Shown piece by piece: positions 8,187 to 16,585 of a stretch of 31,994 nucleotides of DNA. The position numbers and the translations under genes are program-made. Each line of letters opens with the position of its first letter. Position 1 is the first letter of the stretch. The DNA comes from an uncultured Collinsella sp. (GTDB lineage Bacteria > Actinomycetota > Coriobacteriia > Coriobacteriales > Coriobacteriaceae). The notes under the pieces were generated by a model that made no database searches, had not been told where the DNA came from, and saw nothing but the letters and a program-made list of their open reading frames with translations. The stretch is taken from contig CAAEHI010000012.1 of assembly GCA_900755685.1 (NCBI GenBank), forward strand, positions 1 to 31,994, read 5' to 3'.

Positions 8187-8259
<73 letters not shown>

Positions 8260-8272
8260 CCTTGAATTGACT

Positions 8273-8301
8273 AGGACCTCTGCAAAGGGGTCCTTTTCTT
8301 T
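8273..8301 (+). terminator. tRNA-Phe terminator
   Basis: Nine-base stem AGGACCTCT/AGGGGTCCT with one G-T pair, a GCAA (GNRA) tetraloop, then TTTTCTTTT. An exact second copy of the stem-loop lies at 8459-8480. Confidence 0.88.
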
Positions 8302-8483
8302 TATGCAGCCCCCACATGGAATCGAACCCCGTGAGGGCGCGGAGCTGAGGAAACGCGATAGCGTTTGCCAGCGCAGCTCGCAAGGCGCGCAAGCGCCGCA
8401 GCGGTCCGTCCGCGCAGCGCGCGGACGCGATTCCCTTCCCCGCCACCTTGAATTGACTAGGACCTCTGCAAAGGGGTCCTTTT
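8298..8483 (+). repeat. tRNA-tail repeat unit behind tRNA-Phe
   Basis: After the terminator comes a reverse-complement copy of the tRNA-Phe T-arm (GGAATCGAACCCC at 8318-8330), then GC-rich hairpins (including GGAAACGC-GATA-GCGTTT near 8349-8366 and GTCCGTCCGCGC against GCGCGCGGAC). Then a 56-base second copy of the tRNA 3' end with its terminator (8428-8483) matches 8242-8297 exactly. Similar units follow tRNA-Leu and tRNA-Arg. No protein gene is visible here. Confidence 0.85.
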
Positions 8484-8746
8484 TCTTTTTTTGTGGGGTT
8501 CCGCGGAAAATGCATCCCATTATTTTGACCCAGAGCGGGATGCGCTTTCCGGCGCTTACTTCCGACGTGCGTGCACATCTCGTCGCACCATCCCGAGCCC
8601 GCCTGTTCCCAGATATTCCTCTCACTTTCGCGTCACTTTACAGACCGTTCGGTCGCCTGTCTGCATGCGCGGGTATACTCAAATCGATAGATATGTCATG
8701 CAAGAGCGATGCGGGCTTAGCCCGTATGATTCAAAAGGGGGCAGTG
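8484..8746. other. Intergenic region before the GH5-like gene
   Basis: No gene is seen. It holds a large imperfect inverted repeat (CGGAAAATGCATCCC at 8504-8518 against GGGATGCGCTTTCCG at 8537-8551, 13 of 15 positions pairing, 18-base loop). A TATACT at 8674-8679 could be the -10 box of the next gene, with no convincing -35. Confidence 0.6.
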
Positions 8747-9808
8747 ATGGAGAGGATACTCGGCGTTAATCTCTCTGGCTGGTTTATTCCCGAGCCTTGG
8801 GTGACCCCGTCGCTATACGCGGCGACCGGTGCATCCAACGCGGCCGAGCTGCAGGAGGCCATGGGCACCGCCGCCTATAACGAGCGCATGCGCCGTCATT
8901 ACGAGACGTTTGTGAGCGAGGACGATTTCCGTCGCATGGCGCAGATCGGCCTCAACGCCGTGCGTCTGCCGGTGCCCTGGTATGCCTTTGGCTCGCAGGA
9001 GTCCGATGCGTCCTACATCTCGGTTGTCGACTACATCGACCGTGCAATTGAGTGGGCTGCCAAGTACAACATCCGCGTGCTGCTCGATCTGGCAACTGTG
9101 CCCGGTGGCCAGGGCGATTCCAACGATTCGCCCACCACGCCGGAGGCTGTCGCCGAGTGGCATTCGTCCACTAACGGCCGCCATGTCGCACTCGACGTGC
9201 TCGAGCGCTTGGCCGAGCGTTACGGCGAGGCCGAGAGCCTGCTGGGCATTGAGCTGCTGGATACGCCGCAGATGAGTGTCCGCAAGAGTCTCTTTGCCAT
9301 GACGGATGGCATTCCGGCTCACTACCTGCGCAATTTCTATCGCGATGCCTATGAGCTCGTCCGTTCATATATGCCCGAGGATAAGATCGTCGTCTTCTCG
9401 TCGTCGGGGCATCCCAGCGAGTGGAAGCATTTTATGCGCGGCGCCAAGTACAAGAACGTCTACATGGACCTTCACCTGTACCATTACCGCGACGAGTATG
9501 CGCTCGACATCACGAGCCCCCGCGGGCTGACGACGGCGATTTCGCGCAACAAGCGCGAGCTTAAAGAAGCGATTTCGACTGGGTTCCCCGTGCTGGTGGG
9601 CGAATGGTCGGGCGCGGCGATCTTTGCCAACTCGTCGGTTACGCCCGAGGGCCGCAATGCCTACGAGCGCGTGTTTATCGCCAACCAGCTGGCTTCGTTT
9701 GCGCCGGCTGCCGGCTGGTTCTTCCAAACGTGGAAGACCGAGAAGCGCATTGCAGCATGGGACGCCCGCGCGGCGCTCGGTACGCTCGAGCGCGGCATGA
9801 TTGAATAG
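8747..9808 (+). CDS. GH5-like (exo-1,3-glucanase-like) protein with altered active site
   Basis: This 353-residue TIM-barrel protein is closest in motif to family GH5 exo-beta-1,3-glucanases: N-terminal GVNLSGWFIPEPWVTPSLY, then LNAVRLPVPW at 69-78, VDYIDRAIEWAAKYNIRVLLD at 94-114, and GEWSGA with nucleophile E286. The catalytic acid/base, normally the Glu of an N-E-P motif after strand 4, is replaced: the sequence reads GIELLDTP (D172-T173-P174). This suggests loss of hydrolysis or another function. There is no signal peptide, so it would be cytoplasmic. AGGGGG upstream supports the ATG at 8747; the frame runs open back through the tRNA repeat but that part is not coding. rsmI follows after 6 bases, so they are likely co-transcribed. 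Confidence 0.85.
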   Translation: MERILGVNLSGWFIPEPWVTPSLYAATGASNAAELQEAMGTAAYNERMRRHYETFVSEDDFRRMAQIGLNAVRLPVPWYAFGSQESDASYISVVDYIDRAIEWAAKYNIRVLLDLATVPGGQGDSNDSPTTPEAVAEWHSSTNGRHVALDVLERLAERYGEAESLLGIELLDTPQMSVRKSLFAMTDGIPAHYLRNFYRDAYELVRSYMPEDKIVVFSSSGHPSEWKHFMRGAKYKNVYMDLHLYHYRDEYALDITSPRGLTTAISRNKRELKEAISTGFPVLVGEWSGAAIFANSSVTPEGRNAYERVFIANQLASFAPAAGWFFQTWKTEKRIAAWDARAALGTLERGMIE

Positions 9809-9814
9809 GTTGAT

Positions 9815-10693
9815 ATGACGCAAAACAGCGCCCATACGGGCAAACTCTATGTGGTCGGCACGCCCATCGGCAACCTGGGCGACCTGTCCCCGCGCATCGG
9901 CGAGGCCTTTGCCGCTGCCGATGTCATCTGCTGCGAAGACACGCGTGTGACGTCAAAGCTGCTGATGCACCTGGGCATTTCAAAGCCGCTTGTCCGTTGC
10001 GACGAGAATGTGATCGCCAGCCGCGCCGCCGGCCTGGTCGACCGCCTGCTGGCGGGGGAGACCCTCGCCTTTGCCTCGGACGCCGGCATGCCGAGCGTGT
10101 CCGATCCCGGCCAGGCGCTGGTCGAGGCGGCGCGTGAGGCCGATGTGCCCGTCGAAGTTATTCCCGGGCCTTCTGCTTGCGTCACGGCGCTCGTTTCGTC
10201 CGGCATTCCCTGCGAGCATTTTTTCTTCGAGGGCTTTTTGGGCCGAAAGCACGGCGACCGCGTGCGCCGTTTACAGCGCCTTGCCGTGGTGCCCGGCGCA
10301 CTCATCTTCTACGAGTCTCCACATCGCATCGTGGCGACGCTCGAGGCCGTGGCGGAGGTCTTTCCCCAGCGTGAGGTTGCCGTCTGCCGCGAACTCACCA
10401 AGCTGCACGAGGAGGTCTTGCGCGGGCCCGCCGCCCAGCTTGCCGAGGAGCTGTGTGCTCGCGGCGAGGTAAAGGGCGAGATTGCGCTGGTCATCGCGCC
10501 GCCGAGCGAGGACGAAGAGGCCGGTATCGCGCCGGTTGGCGCCGCGGCAGCGGATCCCGACGAGGCCCTGCGCGAGGATATCCGCGCCGCGCTCGAGGAG
10601 GGGGAGCCCGCGTCTGCGGTGGCCAAGCGCCTGTCTCAGAAGTATTCGCGCCGCAAGCGCGATGTCTATGCCATGGTGCTCGATATGCAATAG
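9815..10693 (+). CDS. rsmI: 16S rRNA (cytidine1402-2'-O)-methyltransferase RsmI
   Basis: This SAM-dependent tetrapyrrole-methylase-fold enzyme 2'-O-methylates C1402 in the ribosomal P site region. The 292-residue product has the family N-terminus LYVVGTPIGNLGDLSPR, CCEDTRVTSKLL, the conserved SDAGMPSVSDPG loop, and IPGPSACVTAL, then FYESPHRIVATL and CRELTKLHEEVLRG. The length is typical. The Ala/Glu-rich stretch near residues 228-262 is a variable region before the C-terminal helices. It follows the GH5-like gene closely without a strong ribosome site; a short gap with a possible promoter separates it from metG. Confidence 0.96.
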   Translation: MTQNSAHTGKLYVVGTPIGNLGDLSPRIGEAFAAADVICCEDTRVTSKLLMHLGISKPLVRCDENVIASRAAGLVDRLLAGETLAFASDAGMPSVSDPGQALVEAAREADVPVEVIPGPSACVTALVSSGIPCEHFFFEGFLGRKHGDRVRRLQRLAVVPGALIFYESPHRIVATLEAVAEVFPQREVAVCRELTKLHEEVLRGPAAQLAEELCARGEVKGEIALVIAPPSEDEEAGIAPVGAAAADPDEALREDIRAALEEGEPASAVAKRLSQKYSRRKRDVYAMVLDMQ

Positions 10694-10762
10694 ATGGAGG
10701 ATATCCAGCCCTTGCGCTAGAATCATCCTCTGTATGCAACGTTTTTCTGGAGGACAAACCCC

Positions 10763-12364
10763 ATGGATCAAAGCAAGCCTTCGTTCTTTATCACGACGCC
10801 CATCTACTACGTCAACGCCGATCCGCACCTGGGCACGGCTTATTCCACCATCATCGCCGACGTTCAGGCTCGCTATCGCCGTTCCGCCGGCTATAACGTC
10901 AAGTTCCTGACCGGCATGGACGAGCACGGCGAGAAGGTCGCCGAGGCCGCAGCCAAGCACAACATGACGCCGCAGGAGTGGACCGATAGCCAGGCCCCGC
11001 ACTTCAAGGAGCTTTGGAGCAAGCTCGAGATTTCCAACGACGACTTCATCCGCACCACCGAGCCGCGCCAACATCATGCCGTGCAGTACCTGTGGGAGCG
11101 CATGAAGGAGTCCGGCTACCTGTATAAGGGCAGCTACGACGGCTGGTATTGCGTGCCTGACGAGACCTACTTTACCGATACGCAGGTCCAGAAGGGCGAC
11201 GAGGAGTACGGCAGCGTCGGCCAGCACCTGTGCCCCGACTGCCACCGTCCGCTTGAGCGCGTGCAGGAGGAGTCCTACTTCTTCAAGCTTTCCGCCTTCC
11301 AGGACAAGCTGCTTAAGCTCTATGACGAGCATCCCGACTTTGTCGAGCCTGCGTTCCGCATGAACGAGGTTCGCAACTTTGTCGAGGGCGGCCTTAACGA
11401 CCTTTCCGTGAGCCGTACGAGCTTTGACTGGGGCATTCAGGTCCCGTTTGACGAGGGTCACGTGACCTACGTGTGGTTCGATGCGCTGCTCAACTATATG
11501 ACGGCCGTCGGCTACGGTGTCGACACCGACGAGGCGCGTGCCGAGCTGGCCTATCGCTGGCCCGCGCAGTTCCACATCGTGGGCAAGGACATCATCCGCT
11601 TCCACTGCGTCATTTGGCCTGCCATGCTCATGGCCATCGGCGAGGCCCTGCCCGAGCACGTCTTTGCCCACGGCTTCCTGACCGTGCGCAATGCCGAGAC
11701 CGGCAAGGCCGAGAAGATGTCCAAGAGCCGCGGCAACGCCATCGCTCCGCAGGACGTTATCGACATGCTGGGCGTCGAGGGCTATCGCTACTACTTCATG
11801 ACCGACGTCGTCCCCGGCACCGACGGTGCCATCAGCTTCGACCGCATGGAGCAGGTCTACAACGCCGACCTGGCCAACAGCTGGGGCAACCTCATCTCGC
11901 GTTCGCTCAACATGAGCGGCAAGTATTTTGACGGTTGCGCGCCCGCCAAGCCCGCATCGTTCGATGCGTTCGACAACCCGCTGGCAAAGATCGCCGATGG
12001 TCTGGTCGAGCGCTACATGGCCAAGATGGACGTGCTCGATTACGGTGGAGCCAAGGACGACGTCATGGAGCTCATCCACGCCGCCAACCACTACATCGAG
12101 GACTCCGAGCCTTGGGCACTTGCCAAGGACGAGGCCAAGGCTGACGAGCTGGCGTTTGTGATCTACAACCTGCTCGAGGCCATCCGCATTGCCGCTCACC
12201 TGCTGATGCCGCTCATGCCCCAGACTTCTGCCGAGGCTCTGCGCCGCCTGTCCTGCGAGGACGAGGCCGCGAGCGACGACCTCAAGGGCATTTGCGCTTG
12301 GGGCCTGCTTGCTGGTGGTCAGCCCGTCGAGAAGGGCGATCCGCTGTTCCCGCGTCTGGGCTAA
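10763..12364 (+). CDS. metG: Methionyl-tRNA synthetase
   Basis: This class I aminoacyl-tRNA synthetase charges tRNA-Met. The 533-residue product has the HIGH-type signature as PHLGTAY in the N-terminus, FLTGMDEHGEKV, a knuckle with a single CPDC pair (about 155-158), the WFDALLNYM motif, and KMSKSRGN near residue 318. It ends soon after the anticodon-binding helical domain and lacks the C-terminal tRNA-binding dimer domain found in E. coli MetG, as is common for this shorter form. GGAGG upstream of the ATG supports the start. A strong terminator follows. Confidence 0.97.
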   Translation: MDQSKPSFFITTPIYYVNADPHLGTAYSTIIADVQARYRRSAGYNVKFLTGMDEHGEKVAEAAAKHNMTPQEWTDSQAPHFKELWSKLEISNDDFIRTTEPRQHHAVQYLWERMKESGYLYKGSYDGWYCVPDETYFTDTQVQKGDEEYGSVGQHLCPDCHRPLERVQEESYFFKLSAFQDKLLKLYDEHPDFVEPAFRMNEVRNFVEGGLNDLSVSRTSFDWGIQVPFDEGHVTYVWFDALLNYMTAVGYGVDTDEARAELAYRWPAQFHIVGKDIIRFHCVIWPAMLMAIGEALPEHVFAHGFLTVRNAETGKAEKMSKSRGNAIAPQDVIDMLGVEGYRYYFMTDVVPGTDGAISFDRMEQVYNADLANSWGNLISRSLNMSGKYFDGCAPAKPASFDAFDNPLAKIADGLVERYMAKMDVLDYGGAKDDVMELIHAANHYIEDSEPWALAKDEAKADELAFVIYNLLEAIRIAAHLLMPLMPQTSAEALRRLSCEDEAASDDLKGICAWGLLAGGQPVEKGDPLFPRLG

Positions 12365-12403
12365 GACGCCGCGCGCCATATCGGCAATTTGCTGTTTAGA
12401 TGT

Positions 12404-12437
12404 AAGGGCATGGCCGCAACGGTCCATGCCCTTTTGC
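12404..12437 (+). terminator. metG terminator
   Basis: Ten-base stem AAGGGCATGG/CCATGCCCTT around a short loop, followed by TTTTGCTTT. It separates metG from ksgA. Confidence 0.85.
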
Positions 12438-12471
12438 TTTACGATGCAGCCACCATGTTAAGGAGGCAACC

Positions 12472-13332
12472 ATGACAACTTCGCCTTTGGCAAACCCCAC
12501 GGCAACCAGGGAGCTGCTGGAGGAGTTTGGCCTTGCGACCAAGCATCGCTTGGGCCAGAACTTCCTAATTGACAACCATGTGATCGAGCGTATTTGCGAG
12601 CTTGCCGAGCTTGCGGGCGATGAGCGCGTGCTCGAGGTTGGCCCAGGTGTTGGCACGCTCACGCTTGCGCTGCTGCAGGAGGCATCGTGCGTTACGTCGA
12701 TCGAGGCCGATCCCGAGCTTGAGCCGGTGCTTGACGCCCACGCCGCCGACTATGCCAACTTCCGCTTTATCATGGGTGACGCGCTCAAGGTGACGCCGGG
12801 GCAGATTGAGCAGGCTGCAGGCGGTGAGCCAACGGTATTTGTTGCGAACCTGCCCTATAACGTGGCGGCGACGATCATCCTGCAGTTCTTCCAGACGATG
12901 CCCGCGCTCAAGCGCGCCGTCGTCATGGTTCAAAAGGAGGTTGCCGATCGCATTGCCGCAACGCCGGGCAACAAGACCTATGGCGGCTATACGGCAAAGC
13001 TCGGCCTGTATGCGCAGGTGACGGGTCGTTTTGAGGTGCCGCCGCGTTGCTTTATGCCGGCGCCGCACGTGGACTCGGCCGTCGTGCGTATCGACCGTGT
13101 TGACGGCGTGGTGCCCGAAGGGCTCGATCGCGACTTTGTGGCTCGCGTGATTGATGCTGCATTTGCCCAGCGTCGCAAGACCATCCGCAATTCCATGAGC
13201 GCCAACGGCTTTGCCAAGGACGTGCTCGATGCCGCCTTTGAGGCTTGCGGTATCGCACCCACCACGCGCGCCGAGACGCTTGATGTTGCCGACTTTGTCC
13301 GTCTGGCCCAGGAGCTAATACATGATGCCTAA
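12472..13332 (+). CDS. rsmA: 16S rRNA (adenine1518/1519-N6)-dimethyltransferase
   Basis: RsmA (KsgA) dimethylates two adjacent adenines in the 3' hairpin of 16S rRNA during small-subunit maturation. The 286-residue product shows the family start HRLGQNFLIDNHVI, SAM motif I LEVGPGVGTLT, the acidic motif II IEADPEL, and the catalytic NLPYNV near residue 126. The C-terminal region with FAQRRKTIRNSM is typical. AAGGAGG precedes the ATG. Its 3' end overlaps the tatD gene by 11 bases. Confidence 0.97.
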   Translation: MTTSPLANPTATRELLEEFGLATKHRLGQNFLIDNHVIERICELAELAGDERVLEVGPGVGTLTLALLQEASCVTSIEADPELEPVLDAHAADYANFRFIMGDALKVTPGQIEQAAGGEPTVFVANLPYNVAATIILQFFQTMPALKRAVVMVQKEVADRIAATPGNKTYGGYTAKLGLYAQVTGRFEVPPRCFMPAPHVDSAVVRIDRVDGVVPEGLDRDFVARVIDAAFAQRRKTIRNSMSANGFAKDVLDAAFEACGIAPTTRAETLDVADFVRLAQELIHDA

Positions 13333-14236
13333 TGCCGAACGTGTGACGTTTACCAAGAAAAAGAAGACGGTTGCTTGTCCCGTGCCCTTGGCACCGCTTG
13401 CCGACACGCATGCGCATCTACTTTCGTTCTGGGGCAAGGATGTGCCTGAGACGCTCGTGCGTGCCAAGGCGGCAGGCGTCGACCTGTTGGTGACGATGCT
13501 CGACCCCATCGCTGACAAACGCAGCGTGACGGACTATAGCGACTGGCTCGTGCGCGAAATTCTGCCGATGCAGGATATCCCGCAGATCAAGTATCTTGCC
13601 GGCGTGCATCCGTATGGCGCACCGGACTATACCGACGACGTTCACGCACAGGTCGTTGCCGCGCTCGATGATTCCTTATGCGCCGGTATTGGCGAAATCG
13701 GCCTGGACTACCACATGGACTATGACGACGATATCGCGCCGGCACCCCATAACGTGCAGATTGACTGCATGGCGCGCCAGCTCGAGCTTGCCGTGTGCCG
13801 TAATGTGCCGGTGGAGCTACATCTGCGCCACGAGGACACGGACCATGAGCGCACCTCGCACGTTGATGCGTACAACGTGCTTCGTGAGGTGGGCGTGCCC
13901 CAGGCCGGTTGTGTGCTGCACTGCTTTGGCGAGGACCGCGCCACGATGGAGCGCTTTGTGGACCTGGGCTGCTATATCGCCTATGGCGGCGCGGCCACCT
14001 TTAAGCGCAACGACGACGTGCGCGAGGCTTTCGCGGCAACCCCGCTCGACCGCATTTTGTTCGAGACGGACTGCCCGTACATGGCGCCGGAGCCCATTCG
14101 CGGTCTTGAGTGCGAGCCCGCAATGATCTCCATCACGGCAAATGCGCTGGTCAATGACCGTGTCGACCGTATGGGGGAGAGCGCCGAAGCAATCGCTCAA
14201 GCCGCTTGGGATAACGCCCGCAAACTTTTTCTATAA
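13322..14236 (+). CDS. TatD-family metal-dependent hydrolase/DNase
   Basis: This amidohydrolase-like TIM barrel of the TatD family has metal-dependent DNase activity in studied members. The 304-residue product has DTHAHL (metal site), GEIGLDYH, ELHLRHE, VLHCFGED, and the C-terminal ETDCPYMAPEPIRG, all in family order. An extra basic N-terminus of about 27 residues (with TKKKKT) precedes the barrel. The start overlaps rsmA by 11 bases, with GGAG seven bases upstream. The frequent rsmA-tatD pairing supports the call. Some members act on other substrates, so the exact reaction is open. Confidence 0.93.
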   Translation: MMPNAERVTFTKKKKTVACPVPLAPLADTHAHLLSFWGKDVPETLVRAKAAGVDLLVTMLDPIADKRSVTDYSDWLVREILPMQDIPQIKYLAGVHPYGAPDYTDDVHAQVVAALDDSLCAGIGEIGLDYHMDYDDDIAPAPHNVQIDCMARQLELAVCRNVPVELHLRHEDTDHERTSHVDAYNVLREVGVPQAGCVLHCFGEDRATMERFVDLGCYIAYGGAATFKRNDDVREAFAATPLDRILFETDCPYMAPEPIRGLECEPAMISITANALVNDRVDRMGESAEAIAQAAWDNARKLFL

Positions 14237-14289
14237 GCGGCTGCCAAGAGGCTGACAAAACTGGTCTATTACCTGATTTTTGCCTGTTC

Positions 14290-14318
14290 TTAAGCTTACG
14301 ACGGGGCGTTTCTATTAA
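14290..14318 (+). promoter_or_regulatory. Candidate phn operon promoter
   Basis: TTAAGC (14290-14295) and TATTAA (14313-14318) are 17 bases apart in an AT-rich stretch after tatD. The boxes are weak, consistent with an activated or derepressed promoter. It would give a leader of about 170 bases. Confidence 0.4.
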
Positions 14319-14365
14319 TAAGTGCCTACGGTTCGCGTCATGTCCCCGCATCTTCGCGCAAGCAT

Positions 14366-14383
14366 ACGACAAGCGATTGTCGT
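14366..14383. promoter_or_regulatory. Perfect inverted repeat in phn leader
   Basis: ACGACAA-GCGA-TTGTCGT, seven-base arms with a four-base centre. It could be a repressor operator or an RNA hairpin (the centre GCGA fits a GNRA loop). A second, bulged hairpin lies at 14430-14465. No regulator gene is in the window. Confidence 0.5.
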
Positions 14384-14494
14384 TGATCGAAAAACGGCTT
14401 GTCCACAACCCTAATATCTACCACGTCATCGCCGGACGGGACAAACAGAACCCCCAGTCCCTCCGGTGCATTCTTGAGCTGTAAGGAGAAGATT

Positions 14495-15589
14495 GTGGCA
14501 GATATCAAGGACAAGCAAATTTCCCGTCGATCCTTCTTGGGTCTTTTTGGCGCAAGCGCTGTGACGCTCGGCCTCGGTCTCGTCGGTTGCGGCAGCGTCG
14601 CCGGTAAGGGTGGTGCGGCGACCGCTGGCTCGGATGCTGCTTCCATCGATAAACTCACTATGGTCTGGTTGCCCAATGAGTCCAGCTCCGAGTTCGACGC
14701 GGGCCGAGAGGAGTTTGGCAAAGTCCTCGAGAAGTATGCCGGCGTCAAGGTCGAGCTCATGACCACCACCGACTACAACGTTGCTATCGAGGCCATCGCT
14801 TCCGGCAAGGCCCAGCTGGCCAACATGGGTGCCGAGGGCTTCATTCAGGCGCAGAAGAAGAACAGCAAGGTGCTTCCTCTCGTGACCACCTCCGACACCG
14901 ACGGCAAGCTCGACGGCGCTAAGTACTACAGCCGCATCTGCGTGCCCGAGGCCGAGATGAGCACCTATGCGGATAGCGCCGAGGAGACCGGCTATTCCAT
15001 CAAGAACATCAAGGGCAAGCGTATGAGCTTTGTCTCCGCCACCTCCACCTCCGGCTTCAAGGTTCCCTGCAATGCCATCATGAAGGCGTTCCCGGACGAT
15101 GTGAAGTCTGCCGACGAGCTTAGCACCCCGGGCTTCTTCTCCCAGGTGCTCTTTGGCAACTCCCACCCCGGTTCTGCCGTCAACTTGCTGCAGGGGGATG
15201 CCGACGTCGCCGCTTTTGACGATGTCGACGTCGACACCTACCTTGACGTTCCCGAGGGCGAGCGCGACGCCGTGAATGCTGCCGGTTCCGTCTACTCCGT
15301 CAAGGCCGACGCTCCCCAGCCCTTCGACCGCGTCCAGGGCAAGAAGTTCGGCATCATCCAGTCCACACCGGTCCTCAACGGTCCCATCGCCGTCAATACC
15401 GAGAAGGTTCCTCAGGAAATCATCGACAAGCTCGTCAAGGGACTGACCTCCAAGGAGACCTCTGAGGACGAGCTGCTCTTTGCCCCTGAGGATAAAGAGG
15501 ACACCGGTGCCGTTTGGAGCTTGGGCGACACTGCTGGCTTCATTGCGGTCGAGGACTCCTGGTACGACCCCATTCGTGCGCTTGACTAA
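14495..15589 (+). CDS. phnD: Phosphonate ABC transporter substrate-binding lipoprotein
   Basis: This PhnD-family binding protein is 364 residues. The N-terminus carries a twin-arginine motif (SRRSFLG at 10-16), a hydrophobic stretch, and a lipobox ending LVGC with C32 the lipidated residue, so it is probably a Tat-exported lipoprotein. PhnD-like features follow: VWLPNESS, TTTDYNVAIEAIASGKAQ, SFVSATSTSGFKVPCNAI, and IIQSTPVLNGPIAVN. GTG at 14495 is the start, with AAGGAG six bases before it. It is the first gene of the C-P lyase operon. A GC-rich hairpin follows the stop and may favour this gene's mRNA over the downstream ones. Confidence 0.93.
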   Translation: MADIKDKQISRRSFLGLFGASAVTLGLGLVGCGSVAGKGGAATAGSDAASIDKLTMVWLPNESSSEFDAGREEFGKVLEKYAGVKVELMTTTDYNVAIEAIASGKAQLANMGAEGFIQAQKKNSKVLPLVTTSDTDGKLDGAKYYSRICVPEAEMSTYADSAEETGYSIKNIKGKRMSFVSATSTSGFKVPCNAIMKAFPDDVKSADELSTPGFFSQVLFGNSHPGSAVNLLQGDADVAAFDDVDVDTYLDVPEGERDAVNAAGSVYSVKADAPQPFDRVQGKKFGIIQSTPVLNGPIAVNTEKVPQEIIDKLVKGLTSKETSEDELLFAPEDKEDTGAVWSLGDTAGFIAVEDSWYDPIRALD

Positions 15590-15656
15590 TACATGTCCCT
15601 GCACGTGTGCGTGTAGATGAGCGGCATCGCGTAGACGATTCGCCGCTGCCAAAACG

Positions 15657-15684
15657 GGCCGGACGCGAATGTCTGCGTCCGGCC
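15657..15684 (+). other. mRNA hairpin between phnD and phnC
   Basis: Perfect ten-base stem GGCCGGACGC/GCGTCCGGCC with an 8-base loop and no following T-run. It is not a classical terminator. It is likely a 3'-stabilising or partial-attenuation hairpin that lets the binding protein be made in excess. Confidence 0.6.
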
Positions 15685-15709
15685 TCGACGTTGATGGGAG
15701 GGCATGGGA

Positions 15710-16585
15710 ATGCCACAGAACGCACAGCCTCTTTTGCAGGTGAGCGGTTTGACCAAAAGCTATGAGGGCAAACGAGGGTCTCAAGAACAGCACCACGCGC
15801 TTTCGGGTGTGGATTTTACCTGCGGCGAGGGAGAGTTCGTTACGGTGATCGGCCCTTCGGGCGCCGGCAAGTCGACCTTTTTGCGCTGTATCAATCGCCT
15901 TATCGAGCCCACGGAGGGTTCGGTTGTTTTTAACGGCCAGGACATCACGCATCTGCGCCGCAACAAGCTGCGCGGCGTGCGCACGCAGATCGCCATGATC
16001 TTCCAGAACTACAATCTGGTGTATCGTCTCACGGCTATTCAAAACGTGCTGCATGGTCGCCTGGGCTACAAGGGGGCTGTGGCTGGATCGTTGGGCCTGT
16101 ACAGCGAGGGTGAGAAACTCCGTGCGTTCGAGCTGCTTGACGAGGTTGGCCTGGGCGAGTTCGCCTATCGTCGCGCCGACCAGCTTTCGGGCGGCCAGAA
16201 GCAGCGCGTGGGTATTGCCCGTGCGCTCATTCAAGACCCGCGCATCATCCTGTGCGACGAGCCGATTGCGAGCCTTGACCCCAAAAGCAGCCGTGCTGTT
16301 ATGGAACACCTGCGCCGCGTAACTCGTCAACATGGCATTACCTGTATCGTCAACCTGCATCAGGTGGATATGGCGCTTGAGTTCTCCGACCGTATCGTGG
16401 GCCTGCGTGCGGGCGAGAAGGTGTTCGAGGGCGCCCCTGCCGAGCTCACGCCCCAGACGATCGCCACCATTTACGGTGACGACGAAGAAGGCCGTATTTG
16501 CGTTCCTCTTGCCGAGCCGATCGTCGGCTCGGCGCTTGCATCCGTTGGTATGGCCTCTGCTGCTCCTTCTGGAGCCTTGCAATGA
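15710..16585 (+). CDS. phnC: Phosphonate ABC transporter ATP-binding protein
   Basis: PhnC powers phosphonate import. The 291-residue ABC ATPase has Walker A GPSGAGKST (48-56), a Q-loop at MIFQNYNLV, the signature LSGGQKQRVGIARAL from about 159, Walker B IILCDEPIASLD, and the switch His in NLHQVD. Two in-frame ATGs lie six bases apart (15704, 15710); the GGGAGGG is 7 bases from the second, so I use 15710. A C-terminal tail of about 35 residues (PLAEPIVGSALASVGMAS) extends beyond the ATPase domain. The stop overlaps the next start (ATGA). Confidence 0.95.
   Translation: MPQNAQPLLQVSGLTKSYEGKRGSQEQHHALSGVDFTCGEGEFVTVIGPSGAGKSTFLRCINRLIEPTEGSVVFNGQDITHLRRNKLRGVRTQIAMIFQNYNLVYRLTAIQNVLHGRLGYKGAVAGSLGLYSEGEKLRAFELLDEVGLGEFAYRRADQLSGGQKQRVGIARALIQDPRIILCDEPIASLDPKSSRAVMEHLRRVTRQHGITCIVNLHQVDMALEFSDRIVGLRAGEKVFEGAPAELTPQTIATIYGDDEEGRICVPLAEPIVGSALASVGMASAAPSGALQ

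Noticed and set aside
8267..8746. Upstream extension of the GH5-like reading frame through the tRNA-Phe tail
   Set aside because: The added residues are translations of terminator and repeat sequence; a proper ribosome site exists before the ATG at 8747.
10271..12427. Long open frame on the minus strand opposite metG (718 codons)
   Set aside because: It is the mirror of strongly biased G/C third positions in metG and rsmI; it has no ribosome site or recognisable domain and spans two real genes.
14426..16582. Long minus-strand open frame opposite phnD and phnC
   Set aside because: Same codon-bias shadow; it runs through an intergenic hairpin and the phn leader with no family features.
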